From Bryobacterales bacterium KBS 96 (GTDB taxonomy: Bacteria > Acidobacteriota > Terriglobia > Bryobacterales > Bryobacteraceae), in assembly GCA_000381625.1 (NCBI GenBank), contig KB906767.1:376729-440728 (forward strand): DNA of 64,000 nucleotides. Direction: 5' to 3'. Of the stretch, positions 34,401 through 41,066 are shown one piece after another. Position numbers and translations under genes: made by a program. Within the stretch, counting starts at the first letter, position 1. Each line of letters starts with the position of its first letter. The notes under the pieces were generated by a model, which saw nothing but the letters and a program-made list of their open reading frames with translations, did not search any database and was not told the DNA's origin.

Positions 34401-36822
34401 CCAGATCGCCGGAACTCATTAGCGTCCGCATTCCATCCGCAAAGCGCACCGTTTGGCGCAACTGCCGGCTCCAATAGTCGGGCTGGGTGACGTCCTCCCC
34501 GGCCCAGTTTCCCGTAAGAGTCGAGACGAACGGCACGACCGGCTTTGACAGCTTAATTCGCGACAATGCCTCTTCGAACTTTTCGAGAACCGGATTCATC
34601 ATGCTCGAATGAAATGCATGCGACGTGTGCAGACGGCGCGCCGGTATGTGTTCCTTTTCAAGGTTCTTTTCGAGGCGTTCCATCGCCGTATCGGGCCCTG
34701 ACAATACGACGAAGCCCGGCGCGTTGACGGCCGCGAGAGAAATCTTTCCGGTCACAAAACGCTCGACGCTTTCCGGGGAACTCATCACGGCAAGCATCGA
34801 GCCTCGCGGCATCTTTGAGATCAACTGGCCTCGCCTCGCGATTACCGTTAGCGCGTCCTCGAGGCTCATTACCCCCGCGAGCGTGGCAGCCACGTATTCG
34901 CCCACACTGTGTCCGATCATGGCCGACGGCTTTACGCCCCACGACGACCATAACTCGGCGAGCGCGTATCCGACTGTAAACAGCGCGGGTTGGGCCCACT
35001 TCGTATCCTTCAGCGCCTCCGCCGCATTCTTACGATTGCGGGTCGCTGGAAACAGCAACTTCTTCAGATCCGCATTAAGCGTGGGTTTCAGGAGCCGCGC
35101 GCAACGATCGATGGCGCGCCGCACGACAGGCTCGCTTTTGTACAGTCCTGCCGCCATCCCCGGATACTGTGAACCCTGTCCCGGAAACAGGAACACCGCT
35201 GGCCGCTCGGCCGCCGCCGCAAACGAAGGAAGCGCGTCCGCGGCATCGAGAGCATCCGCCAGGCGTTCGCGCTCCTCACTGCCTACCGTCATTACGCGCC
35301 GGTATTTGAAAAAACGCCGGCCCAGGTGCAGTGTGAACGCAGCATCGGCGAGATCAATTTCCGGGTGCGTTCTTAAATGCGTCGCGAGCCGCTTCGAAGC
35401 TTCGTTGAGAGCCGCCTCGCTCCGCGCGCTGACCGTGAACACCTGCTGCGTGCGCCTGTTACTTTGCTCCGTCCTTTGCGGCGCTTCCTCGAGAATGACG
35501 TGAGCATTGGTTCCGCCGACGCCGAACGAACTGATGCCGGCGCGCCGCGGTGTTCCGTTGCGATCCCATCGCCGCAAGCGCGTCGTGACGTAAAAAGGAC
35601 TCGACGCCAAGTCAATGGCTGGGTTCGGAGCTGTGTAATGCACCGTCGGCGGGATCGCCTGCTTCTCGAGCGCAAGCACCGTCTTGATGAGCCCGGTGAC
35701 GCCCGCCGCGCACGAAAGATGTCCGAAGTTCGATTTTGCCGATCCAATCCCGCAGAAGCCGCGCCGGGTTGTGGACTCCCGGAAAACTTCCGTCAGCGCT
35801 GACAATTCAATTGGATCGCCGAGAATGGTGCCGGTGCCGTGCGCTTCCACATACCCGATTGACTCAGCATCCACGCCCGCGCTCCGGTGAGCGGCCCGAA
35901 TAGCTCCGGCTTGGCCGCGCGTGCTCGGCGCCGTGTACCCGACTTTGTCGCTGCCGTCGTTATTGATTCCAACCCCAAGAATCACAGCCCGGATGTTATC
36001 GCCAGTCTCAACCGCGTCGGCCAGGCGCTTCAGCACTACCAGCCCCACTCCGCTGCCGACGATTGTGCCTTGCGCCTGCGCATCGAAAGGCCGGCAATGC
36101 CCATCGGGCGACAGGATCGATCCGGCTGTGTAATAGTAGCCGCCCCGCTGCGGCACCTTTACCGTCACGCCGCCCGCCAGGGCCATATCGCAGCGGCCAT
36201 GCTGCAAGCTCTCACACGCCAGCGCCACCGCTACCAACGAGGTGGAGCAAGTGGTCTGCACGGCGACGCTCGGCCCCCGCAGATTCAATCGGTACGATAC
36301 CTGAGTGCAGAGATGGTCTTTGTCGTTCGTCACCATCAACTGCATGCCATCGATGTACTTTAACGATTCGAGATTCTGATAAAGGTGGCCAAGGTAACTA
36401 CTCAGTTCGCACCCTCCGAATACGCCGATTGCGCCCTCATAGCGGCCTGGGTCATAGCCTGCATCCTCCAACGCCTGCCACGCGGTCTCGAGAAATAAGC
36501 GGTGCTGCGGATCTGTGAGCGCCGCATCGCGCGCGGAAAAGCCGAAGAAATGGGCGTCGAACTGGTCGATTCCATCGAGTACAGGCGACGCGTTTACGTA
36601 TCCGGGTAGTTTCGAAATGGCTTCGGGAATTCCGGCTGCACGCATCTCCTCCTGAGTCAGGATCGCGATGGATTCCACGCCATGCGCGACGTTCGTCCAG
36701 AGCTGATCCACATCATTGGCGCCGGGAAATCGCCCCGACATTCCGATAATGGCGATCGGCTCCATGCGCGCCTCCGCGGGCTTGAGCGCCTCCGCCACCC
36801 GAGTGGTCCTGCGCGGTGTCAT
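31483..36822 (-). CDS. Single-module type I polyketide synthase, KS-AT-KR-ACP-methyltransferase
   Basis: A 1,779-residue multienzyme. Ketosynthase (about 20-450) has Cys192 in QTTCSTSL, His328 in EAHGTGT and His368 in KSNFGH. Acyltransferase (about 540-850) has Ser639 in GHSVGE and SHAFH, the malonyl-CoA signature. Ketoreductase (about 930-1345) has TGGLGHMG and the catalytic Tyr near 1319 in AAYAGANA. The carrier domain has the phosphopantetheine Ser near 1457 in DLGGHSLLA. A SAM methyltransferase (about 1535-1779, VLDVGCGRGG) ends the protein. There is no dehydratase, enoylreductase or thioesterase, so release is unexplained. ATG 36822 is chosen; TTG 36828 would overlap the upstream stop. 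It is coupled to the gene at 36825-37802. Confidence 0.93.
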   Translation of the reverse strand: MTPRRTTRVAEALKPAEARMEPIAIIGMSGRFPGANDVDQLWTNVAHGVESIAILTQEEMRAAGIPEAISKLPGYVNASPVLDGIDQFDAHFFGFSARDAALTDPQHRLFLETAWQALEDAGYDPGRYEGAIGVFGGCELSSYLGHLYQNLESLKYIDGMQLMVTNDKDHLCTQVSYRLNLRGPSVAVQTTCSTSLVAVALACESLQHGRCDMALAGGVTVKVPQRGGYYYTAGSILSPDGHCRPFDAQAQGTIVGSGVGLVVLKRLADAVETGDNIRAVILGVGINNDGSDKVGYTAPSTRGQAGAIRAAHRSAGVDAESIGYVEAHGTGTILGDPIELSALTEVFRESTTRRGFCGIGSAKSNFGHLSCAAGVTGLIKTVLALEKQAIPPTVHYTAPNPAIDLASSPFYVTTRLRRWDRNGTPRRAGISSFGVGGTNAHVILEEAPQRTEQSNRRTQQVFTVSARSEAALNEASKRLATHLRTHPEIDLADAAFTLHLGRRFFKYRRVMTVGSEERERLADALDAADALPSFAAAAERPAVFLFPGQGSQYPGMAAGLYKSEPVVRRAIDRCARLLKPTLNADLKKLLFPATRNRKNAAEALKDTKWAQPALFTVGYALAELWSSWGVKPSAMIGHSVGEYVAATLAGVMSLEDALTVIARRGQLISKMPRGSMLAVMSSPESVERFVTGKISLAAVNAPGFVVLSGPDTAMERLEKNLEKEHIPARRLHTSHAFHSSMMNPVLEKFEEALSRIKLSKPVVPFVSTLTGNWAGEDVTQPDYWSRQLRQTVRFADGMRTLMSSGDLGLKNPICLEAGPGNTLSTFSREIAKGKSSLCLQSLPGPDARRSDTEEMLNSLGQLWANGVEVDWEVFHSTEQRSRVSLPAYPFERHTYWVGTNASANSGEARDPFNWFYRAVWREEALGASKTSTLAGRRILVLDRDTSPGAAIVKSLRQLGCDVVTARPGDTYARLSEREWVLNPDQEHDFHELADSVCDSERRLSGVIDCWSATSLASGEAAGTDLDMAAAMGLLAPMRLAHALSAQQTVRPLPVLLLAAGTTRVLDTDAMDPPRALSAGVARVLPQEHPGLRVAHIDADAGGAVADMVLAELAAGAPRAAIAIRNGKRFVETFDPVAIRTVKPPTDLPASPVVLITGGLGHMGINLAEALFKRARAKLILLGRTALPAAAEWAAKSEDPQTSPQQKALLQRLAKLRMDRDELIVVPADMNDAAQVKSAVDAGFARFGQIDVVVHGAARIDAAAFGSAAETDWKIVEAQFSPKLRGLLYLMDALRGREPRRWILHSSISSVLGGLGLAAYAGANAMLDALALQRGPHWLSIDWDAWDNAAEAQSASMPSAIKPSEGNEVLLRLIGSWEGSRALVAINLAERLKAWVQHTEAKPAEKTDMDRHPRPNLTTAFVEPRTATERLLAEIWGSQLGLEAVGIHDRFFDLGGHSLLAAQIASEICDRFQIELPVLKLFQAPTIGELAVLVDQARAGSASREPVRVFAATAGTGTELQGNAPEVAAKASYREFYNDVTRRLEQSGMGAVSFFLNYGYVSLGEGDESRFEVPAEVFNRNSVRLAFELIGSTQLNDRKVLDVGCGRGGTVALLAEIFGAASTGVDLSPEAIAFCRNTHGHGTRFEVGDAEHLPFEGESFEVVTNMESSHTYPNLRAFFSEVRRVLAKGGSFLYTDLLPVQRWAEVRMLLESLGLRGESERDITANVLQSCDDVAANRTKAFGGGSEMIDNFLAVPGSAVYEQMHSGAWEYRIVRARRVK

Positions 36823-36824
36823 GC

Positions 36825-37802
36825 TCAATCTTGACCGCTGGAACGTTTTGACGCGACGGGCGTGGCAAGAATTCTCAGCTCCACTTCAAGCGGCACGTCC
36901 GATCCGCCTGTGAGGTACAGCGCCCCGGTATACAGGGCGTCCGAATCATATTGTTCCGGATCGAGATGTAGCGAGATGGTGAGCGTTCCTTCCTCATCCG
37001 GCCCGAGTTCGAGCGTCTCGGGCACAAACGCGATAGTGGGAACGAGACTTGGCCCCGCGCCATCTTCCCTGCGCACGTCGACGATTCGATGCCCGATCCG
37101 GGTTTGTTGTCCGGTCGTGTTCGTAATAGACAACGATGCGGCGGCGGTTGTGCCCGCTGGTCCTGCGAGCGTGAGCGCGACGGTTGCATCCCTGTCGTCA
37201 GATTCGGCCCTAGCCAGCAGTCCGTGAAAATACGTCTCCTCGTATGCCGAGCGGATATCGTTCAACCCGTTCAGGAGATCGAAGTAGAGCTGCGTCGTCA
37301 ACTGCATGTATCCCGGCAGTTGTTGCGCCATCTGCTCCGCGGTTTGCTGCTGAACTTCGCTTGGCGTCGCCTCCCCAGCGGCAACCCGATCAAGCTGTGC
37401 CCGGTAGCTCTTGACGGCGCGCGCATTTAATCGTCCCGCATACTCGGCAAGCTGCTCGTACCAGCGAGCCGGGTTCGAAGCGTCAAATTGTGGCGGGGCG
37501 CTCTCACGTTCCGTTGCGGCGCCAGCCTCGGACGGCTGCTGCGAAAAGCTGGAGCCGAGTCGCACCAGGCCGCTTAGAAACCGCGACCCGACCTCCGCGA
37601 AGCGATTCGCGAAGTCAGGTCCGTGAGCAACCGCGAAGGCTGGAAAATGATCCTGGAAAATGGTCGGCGGCAACTTGCCTTGGGACACGCGTTCCAGCGC
37701 CAACTGGTAAAGGTTCAGAGTTCGTGCCGAGAGCGCGGCCGATCGCGCCAAATATTGGGAGTACGACGTCGACCAGTCGGTCGAGTTCATTTCCGGTGTC
37801 AT
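36825..37802 (-). CDS. Unrecognised helical-repeat/beta-sandwich protein coupled to the PKS (phasin-like?)
   Basis: A 325-residue cytoplasmic protein. Its helical part holds two related ~60-residue units: about 24-85 (SARTLNLYQLALERVSQGKL) and 126-186 (NARAVKSYRAQLDRVAAGEA). They share [SN]AR, L[ED]RV and a Gly-Glu/Lys turn, then a second amphipathic helix (RFLSGLVRLGSSF; YFDLLNGLNDI). The C-terminal ~105 residues form a beta-sandwich (SLSITNTTGQQTRI, LELGPDEEGTLTISLHLD). A perfect GGAGGTGA site precedes ATG 37802, and its stop nearly touches the PKS start. Amphipathic helices of this kind recall phasins that coat hydrophobic granules; that is only a resemblance. Confidence 0.75.
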   Translation of the reverse strand: MTPEMNSTDWSTSYSQYLARSAALSARTLNLYQLALERVSQGKLPPTIFQDHFPAFAVAHGPDFANRFAEVGSRFLSGLVRLGSSFSQQPSEAGAATERESAPPQFDASNPARWYEQLAEYAGRLNARAVKSYRAQLDRVAAGEATPSEVQQQTAEQMAQQLPGYMQLTTQLYFDLLNGLNDIRSAYEETYFHGLLARAESDDRDATVALTLAGPAGTTAAASLSITNTTGQQTRIGHRIVDVRREDGAGPSLVPTIAFVPETLELGPDEEGTLTISLHLDPEQYDSDALYTGALYLTGGSDVPLEVELRILATPVASKRSSGQD

Positions 37803-37891
37803 AGCTCACCTCCATACTGGCGGCATCGCGCGCAACTCGAAGTTTATGGCGGCTGATGTAACAGCCCAATCACGTCTGCCAATGTTCCCAC

Positions 37892-37920
37892 ATTCTTTAC
37901 CAAAACGAGCATCAAGTCAA
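37892..37920 (-). promoter_or_regulatory. Candidate sigma-70 promoter of the PKS operon
   Basis: Read on the minus strand, TTGACT (37920-37915) and AAGAAT (37897-37892) are 17 bp apart, about 90 bp before the start at 37802. This looks like a housekeeping promoter and not an ECF-type one. The 329-bp divergent region 37803-38131 holds this site and the inverted repeat near 38107. Confidence 0.4.
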
Positions 37921-38106
37921 TTTGAAGGTTGTGGTCCCGCGGAATGGCCTCTGTCCTTACGGGAATATCCAATAGCTCGGTTCCACTCCGAGAAACGCAA
38001 TTACCCATCCTGAGGTAAATAAGGTGCCTTACTGTTCAGAGCGGTTGGTCGCATTATTTTAGAAAAACAAAGTTTTCTCACGTGACCATACCCGGAAATT
38101 TGGCGG

Positions 38107-38129
38107 GTTCGTCTGTTTACAAGACGAAC
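38107..38129. promoter_or_regulatory. Inverted repeat upstream of the sigma operon
   Basis: GTTCGTCT and AGACGAAC form a perfect 8-bp inverted repeat around a 7-nt spacer, ending 2 bp before the ATG of the micro-ORF at 38132. It could be a repressor operator or an RNA hairpin over the translation start. A second, weaker palindrome (AGAAAA/TTTTCT) lies at 38061-38078. Confidence 0.5.
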
Positions 38130-38131
38130 GC

Positions 38132-38251
38132 ATGAACGAAGACGAGCCAATCACGGTCGCCGAACAGAATCAGAAAACCCGTTTGAGCACACGTTTTCTT
38201 CCTGGTTGGCTTGAGCGACGACGCGATCGGACACAATCATGCCGTGTATGA
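38132..38251 (+). CDS. 39-codon micro-ORF coupled to the ECF sigma gene
   Basis: The frame from ATG 38132 to TGA 38249-38251 encodes MNEDEPITVAEQ, a central NQKTRLSTRFLPGWLERRRD and a short tail: acidic at the front and strongly basic behind. Its stop overlaps an in-frame ATG of the sigma factor (ATGA at 38248-38251), the same coupling used between sigma and anti-sigma. No clear ribosome-binding site precedes it and an inverted repeat abuts its start. It may be a leader peptide, a small regulator or a chance frame. Confidence 0.4.
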   Translation: MNEDEPITVAEQNQKTRLSTRFLPGWLERRRDRTQSCRV

Positions 38252-38787
38252 ACGCCAGCGTCGGAGAAGACGCCCCGCCCGGCGATACCGCTCCGGACCG
38301 CGTTGTGCTCGACCAATATCATCGTGAGCAGGCGCCGCTACGGCGCTATCTCGCGTTCCTCGGCATCAACATCGATACCGCCGAAGAGATCGTGCAGGAG
38401 GCATTTCTGCGGCTCCATAGCCATCTGAGAGGCGGCGGAGACCGGACGAACCTGCGTGCCTGGCTGTACCGGGTAGCCCACAATCTGGCGCGTAACGAAC
38501 AGAGTTCCGCCCATAATCGCCTATGTGGACCCATGGACGATGAAGCGCTGTTGCGCGGCGCCTCTATCCGGAACGGCTATACGCCCGAATCGCTTTTTTT
38601 AAACCGCGAGCGCGATAAAAAATTGAAAGCTGCCATTGGCGCCTTGAGCGCCTCGCAACGCGAGTGCCTGGTCCTGCGTGCGCAAGGAATGAAATATCGC
38701 GAGATAGCCGCCATTCTCGATTTATCCATTTCAGCGGTAGGCGAGAATGTGCAGCGTGGTCTCGAGAAACTGAAGGGATTGCTATGA
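38248..38787 (+). CDS. ECF-type RNA polymerase sigma factor
   Basis: A sigma-70 family factor of ~179 residues. Region 2 is about residues 20-90 (RYLAFLGINIDTAEEIVQEA, LRAWLYRVAHNLARNE) and region 4 about 125-178 (LSASQRECLVLRAQGMKYRE, AAILDLSISAVGENVQRG). The start may be ATG 38239 or 38248; the latter overlaps the micro-ORF stop. The stop overlaps the zinc-finger anti-sigma start by 4 bp, so the pair is stoichiometrically coupled. Its targets are not determined; it faces away from the PKS operon. Confidence 0.92.
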   Translation: MNASVGEDAPPGDTAPDRVVLDQYHREQAPLRRYLAFLGINIDTAEEIVQEAFLRLHSHLRGGGDRTNLRAWLYRVAHNLARNEQSSAHNRLCGPMDDEALLRGASIRNGYTPESLFLNRERDKKLKAAIGALSASQRECLVLRAQGMKYREIAAILDLSISAVGENVQRGLEKLKGLL

Positions 38788-39521
38788 GACAAGAGCCGCA
38801 TCTCAACGACGGCTTGCTGGTGAAGGCGCTCGACGGAGAGTTGACCGGCGCCGAAAAGATCGATGTCGAAATACATCTGGCCGATTGCCAGGAGTGCCTC
38901 GACAGGCTGGACCATTGGGCGGATTTTTCGATCGAGATCGCGCGCGTTGTGGACGCCGTGCCGACGGCGGCCGCCCGTCACTCGCATGAACGATTACTCA
39001 CCGCCATGTCGGATGCGCGCGAACCTGACCGGGCGTCGGAAAAGCAAACGCCGCGGTGGAGAACGCCGGCCTGGGTGGCCGCATTGGCCGCCTGCCTGGC
39101 GATCGTGACGTTATTCTCGATTCGCATTGCGCGGCATTCGCCAAAACAGAACGGGGCTTCTTTCGCGATCCGGACCGATAGCCGCCAGCGTTCGTCGCCC
39201 GCCGCTATCGCTCACGTCCGGCCGGATCAGCCGGTGAAGCGTCGTACGGTTCTTGCCCGGAATAACGCGCCGGCGAAATCTAATTCGGCGGCAGGACCGG
39301 CGGTCGATGGGTTCTGGCCCTTGCCGTATTCGAACCCCGCCCTCCCGGTAGATTCCGCCGACGTACTGCGCGTTCGCGTTCGTCTCTCCGCGCTCACCGA
39401 AGCCGGCGTGGTGACCGCCGCTCCAGCCGCCGACGACCCCTGGGTGCAGGCGGATGTTCTGCTCGGAGCCGATGGAGAACCTCGCGGTATTCGGCTGTTA
39501 CAAGCATCTGCAACAGAATAA
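38784..39521 (+). CDS. Zinc-finger anti-sigma factor, membrane anchored
   Basis: A 245-residue protein with the anti-sigma zinc motif His31-x3-Cys35-x2-Cys38 (HLADCQECLDRL), one transmembrane helix (about 95-113, AWVAALAACLAIVTLF) and an extracytoplasmic, Ala/Pro-rich domain. The last part has a TonB-C-like pattern (WVQADVLLGADGEPRGIRLL). It should hold the coupled sigma factor inactive until an envelope signal arrives. It overlaps sigma by 4 bp. Confidence 0.87.
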   Translation: MRQEPHLNDGLLVKALDGELTGAEKIDVEIHLADCQECLDRLDHWADFSIEIARVVDAVPTAAARHSHERLLTAMSDAREPDRASEKQTPRWRTPAWVAALAACLAIVTLFSIRIARHSPKQNGASFAIRTDSRQRSSPAAIAHVRPDQPVKRRTVLARNNAPAKSNSAAGPAVDGFWPLPYSNPALPVDSADVLRVRVRLSALTEAGVVTAAPAADDPWVQADVLLGADGEPRGIRLLQASATE

Positions 39522-39551
39522 ATTTACCCTTAACGTTACGGAGATGAACCA

Positions 39552-40481
39552 ATGATGAAAAGTTTATTTATATCAGCCGGGGCGATTCTGCCGGCCATCG
39601 CTATTTTTGCTCAAACGCCGCCACCGCCTCCACCGGAACCGCCGCCTCCGCCTGAGAATGTCATGTTTTTTCAGCCTCTCGAAAAAGCGGAGGTGTTTCA
39701 TCATGGTGGCAAGCCGGTCCTCAATGCGCCTTACCAGGGCACGATGGTGAACGAAACCGTCCAGCATCTTGCGGACGGCAACACGATCCAGAACAGCCAT
39801 ACGAGCAAAGTGGCTCGCGATAGCCAGGGCCGCACGTGGAGGGAAGAGACTCTGAACCGGGTCGGCCCCTGGGCCGCTACTTCCGGGCCAATGACGGTCG
39901 TGTTCATCACCGATCCTGTCGCCGGTTACTCCTATGTGCTTCATCCCGATAAGAAAACTGTCAGCCGGCGGCCTATGCCGAAGGTCCTCGCGAAAGCCGG
40001 CAGGCTGGCTCCTCCGGCCAACGCAACGACGGAAATTATAGCCACTCCCGCCATTCCAGACGAAGCTATCTCTGTTGAGTCCGGTGACGCTGTTGAGGCC
40101 GGAACCGTAGCGGCGGGCGTGCCAGGGGGGCCGATGAGCGTCGAAATCAGGAGACACGGTGAACCGGACGACGCGAAGCCGGAATCTCTCGGGACACAGG
40201 AAGTGAATGGTGTGCTTGCCCAGGGAAAGAGAACGACTCGCGTCATCCCCGCGGGAAAAATGGGCAACCAGCTTCCGATCACGATCGTGACCGAAACGTG
40301 GTACTCGCCGGATTTACACATGATTGTCATGAGCAAGCGCACCGATCCACGGTTTGGCGACACTACATTTCAAGTCGAAAACATCCAGCGTGGCGAGCCC
40401 GCGGCAGATCTGTTCCAGCCGCCGGCCGATTACACGCTAACGGACGAGCCCCGAATGCGGACGTTCAGGTTTAAGAATTAG
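39552..40481 (+). CDS. Secreted proline-rich protein of an acidobacterial ECF-linked family
   Basis: A 309-residue exported protein with a signal peptide (to about residue 20) followed directly by a Pro-rich stretch (TPPPPPPEPPPPPENV). The mature domain has NETVQHLADGNTIQNSHTSK, ARDSQGRTWREET, ITDPVAGYSYVLHP and, near the end, TETWYSPDLHMIVMSKRTDP and FQPPADYTL. I know this pattern from uncharacterised acidobacterial proteins that tend to follow sigma/anti-sigma pairs. It lies 30 bp after the anti-sigma gene, with GGAG 11 nt upstream, and is probably the operon's output or sensor. No enzyme motif is visible. Confidence 0.78.
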   Translation: MMKSLFISAGAILPAIAIFAQTPPPPPPEPPPPPENVMFFQPLEKAEVFHHGGKPVLNAPYQGTMVNETVQHLADGNTIQNSHTSKVARDSQGRTWREETLNRVGPWAATSGPMTVVFITDPVAGYSYVLHPDKKTVSRRPMPKVLAKAGRLAPPANATTEIIATPAIPDEAISVESGDAVEAGTVAAGVPGGPMSVEIRRHGEPDDAKPESLGTQEVNGVLAQGKRTTRVIPAGKMGNQLPITIVTETWYSPDLHMIVMSKRTDPRFGDTTFQVENIQRGEPAADLFQPPADYTLTDEPRMRTFRFKN

Positions 40482-40637
40482 GCGGCGCATTCTCTTCGTC
40501 GGTTTGTCACTCGCAAGAATGCGAGATTCCGTAAGGAAGCGAAATCGCCGGGTCGGCCGCGGCATCCCATAGCAGGGAAGAGAGGAACGGCGCTCTCCTC
40601 CCTTCGCAACCGCGACATATTATGCCGGCGCAAAGGA

Positions 40638-40850
40638 ATGATGACCACGATGGAAGACACTTTTCAAAGAGACACAGCTATTGGAGATGTAGAACAGAAA
40701 GTCAGGCTTGCTGTTGGCTCCGCGGCAGCGGCGGCTGCAATCTTCGCCCCACTCAGTTATAAGTGGAAAGGCGTTCTGACAGCGGTAGCTGCCGACGCCA
40801 TTCTCACGGGCATTTATGGAATCTCTCCGATCAAGCGCCTCTGCGCTTGA
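40638..40850 (+). CDS. Small DUF2892-type inner membrane protein
   Basis: A 70-residue protein with two hydrophobic segments (AVGSAAAAAAIFAPL and VLTAVAADAILTGIYGI) and the C-terminal PIKRLCA, fitting the DUF2892 (YgaP C-terminal-like) family: a short Tat-independent membrane hairpin with a conserved Cys near the end. AAAGG lies just upstream of ATG 40638. A strong terminator follows 18 bp after the stop, so the gene is monocistronic. Function unknown. Confidence 0.8.
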   Translation: MMTTMEDTFQRDTAIGDVEQKVRLAVGSAAAAAAIFAPLSYKWKGVLTAVAADAILTGIYGISPIKRLCA

Positions 40851-40868
40851 CCATCCGGGTTGAAGAGG

Positions 40869-40888
40869 CGGCCTTCGGGCCGTTTTTT
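40869..40888 (+). terminator. Rho-independent terminator after the DUF2892 gene
   Basis: CGGCC, loop TTCG, GGCCG, then TTTTTT at 40883-40888. The stem is short but has a UUCG tetraloop and a full U tract. Confidence 0.88.
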
Positions 40889-41066
40889 CAACTCGACATT
40901 CCTCTCGGCGGAACACGCCGATTCATTTCTTTCGTTCAGCCGCTCCGGAGGAGCTTTAAATGAGGCGTTCGGATTCAAGGCTAACGCGTGTGCTGCCGGT
41001 TTCGCATAGTTCCGACTCCCGAAACTCACAATGTAGTAACATCCTGATTTGTTTCCGGGAGAAGCT

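Noticed and set aside
38094-38113. ECF-type autoregulated promoter (GGAAAT then GTCT) before the sigma operon
   Set aside because: The spacing of about 12 bp is too short for a standard ECF promoter, and the boxes are weak. The inverted repeat explains the same bases better.
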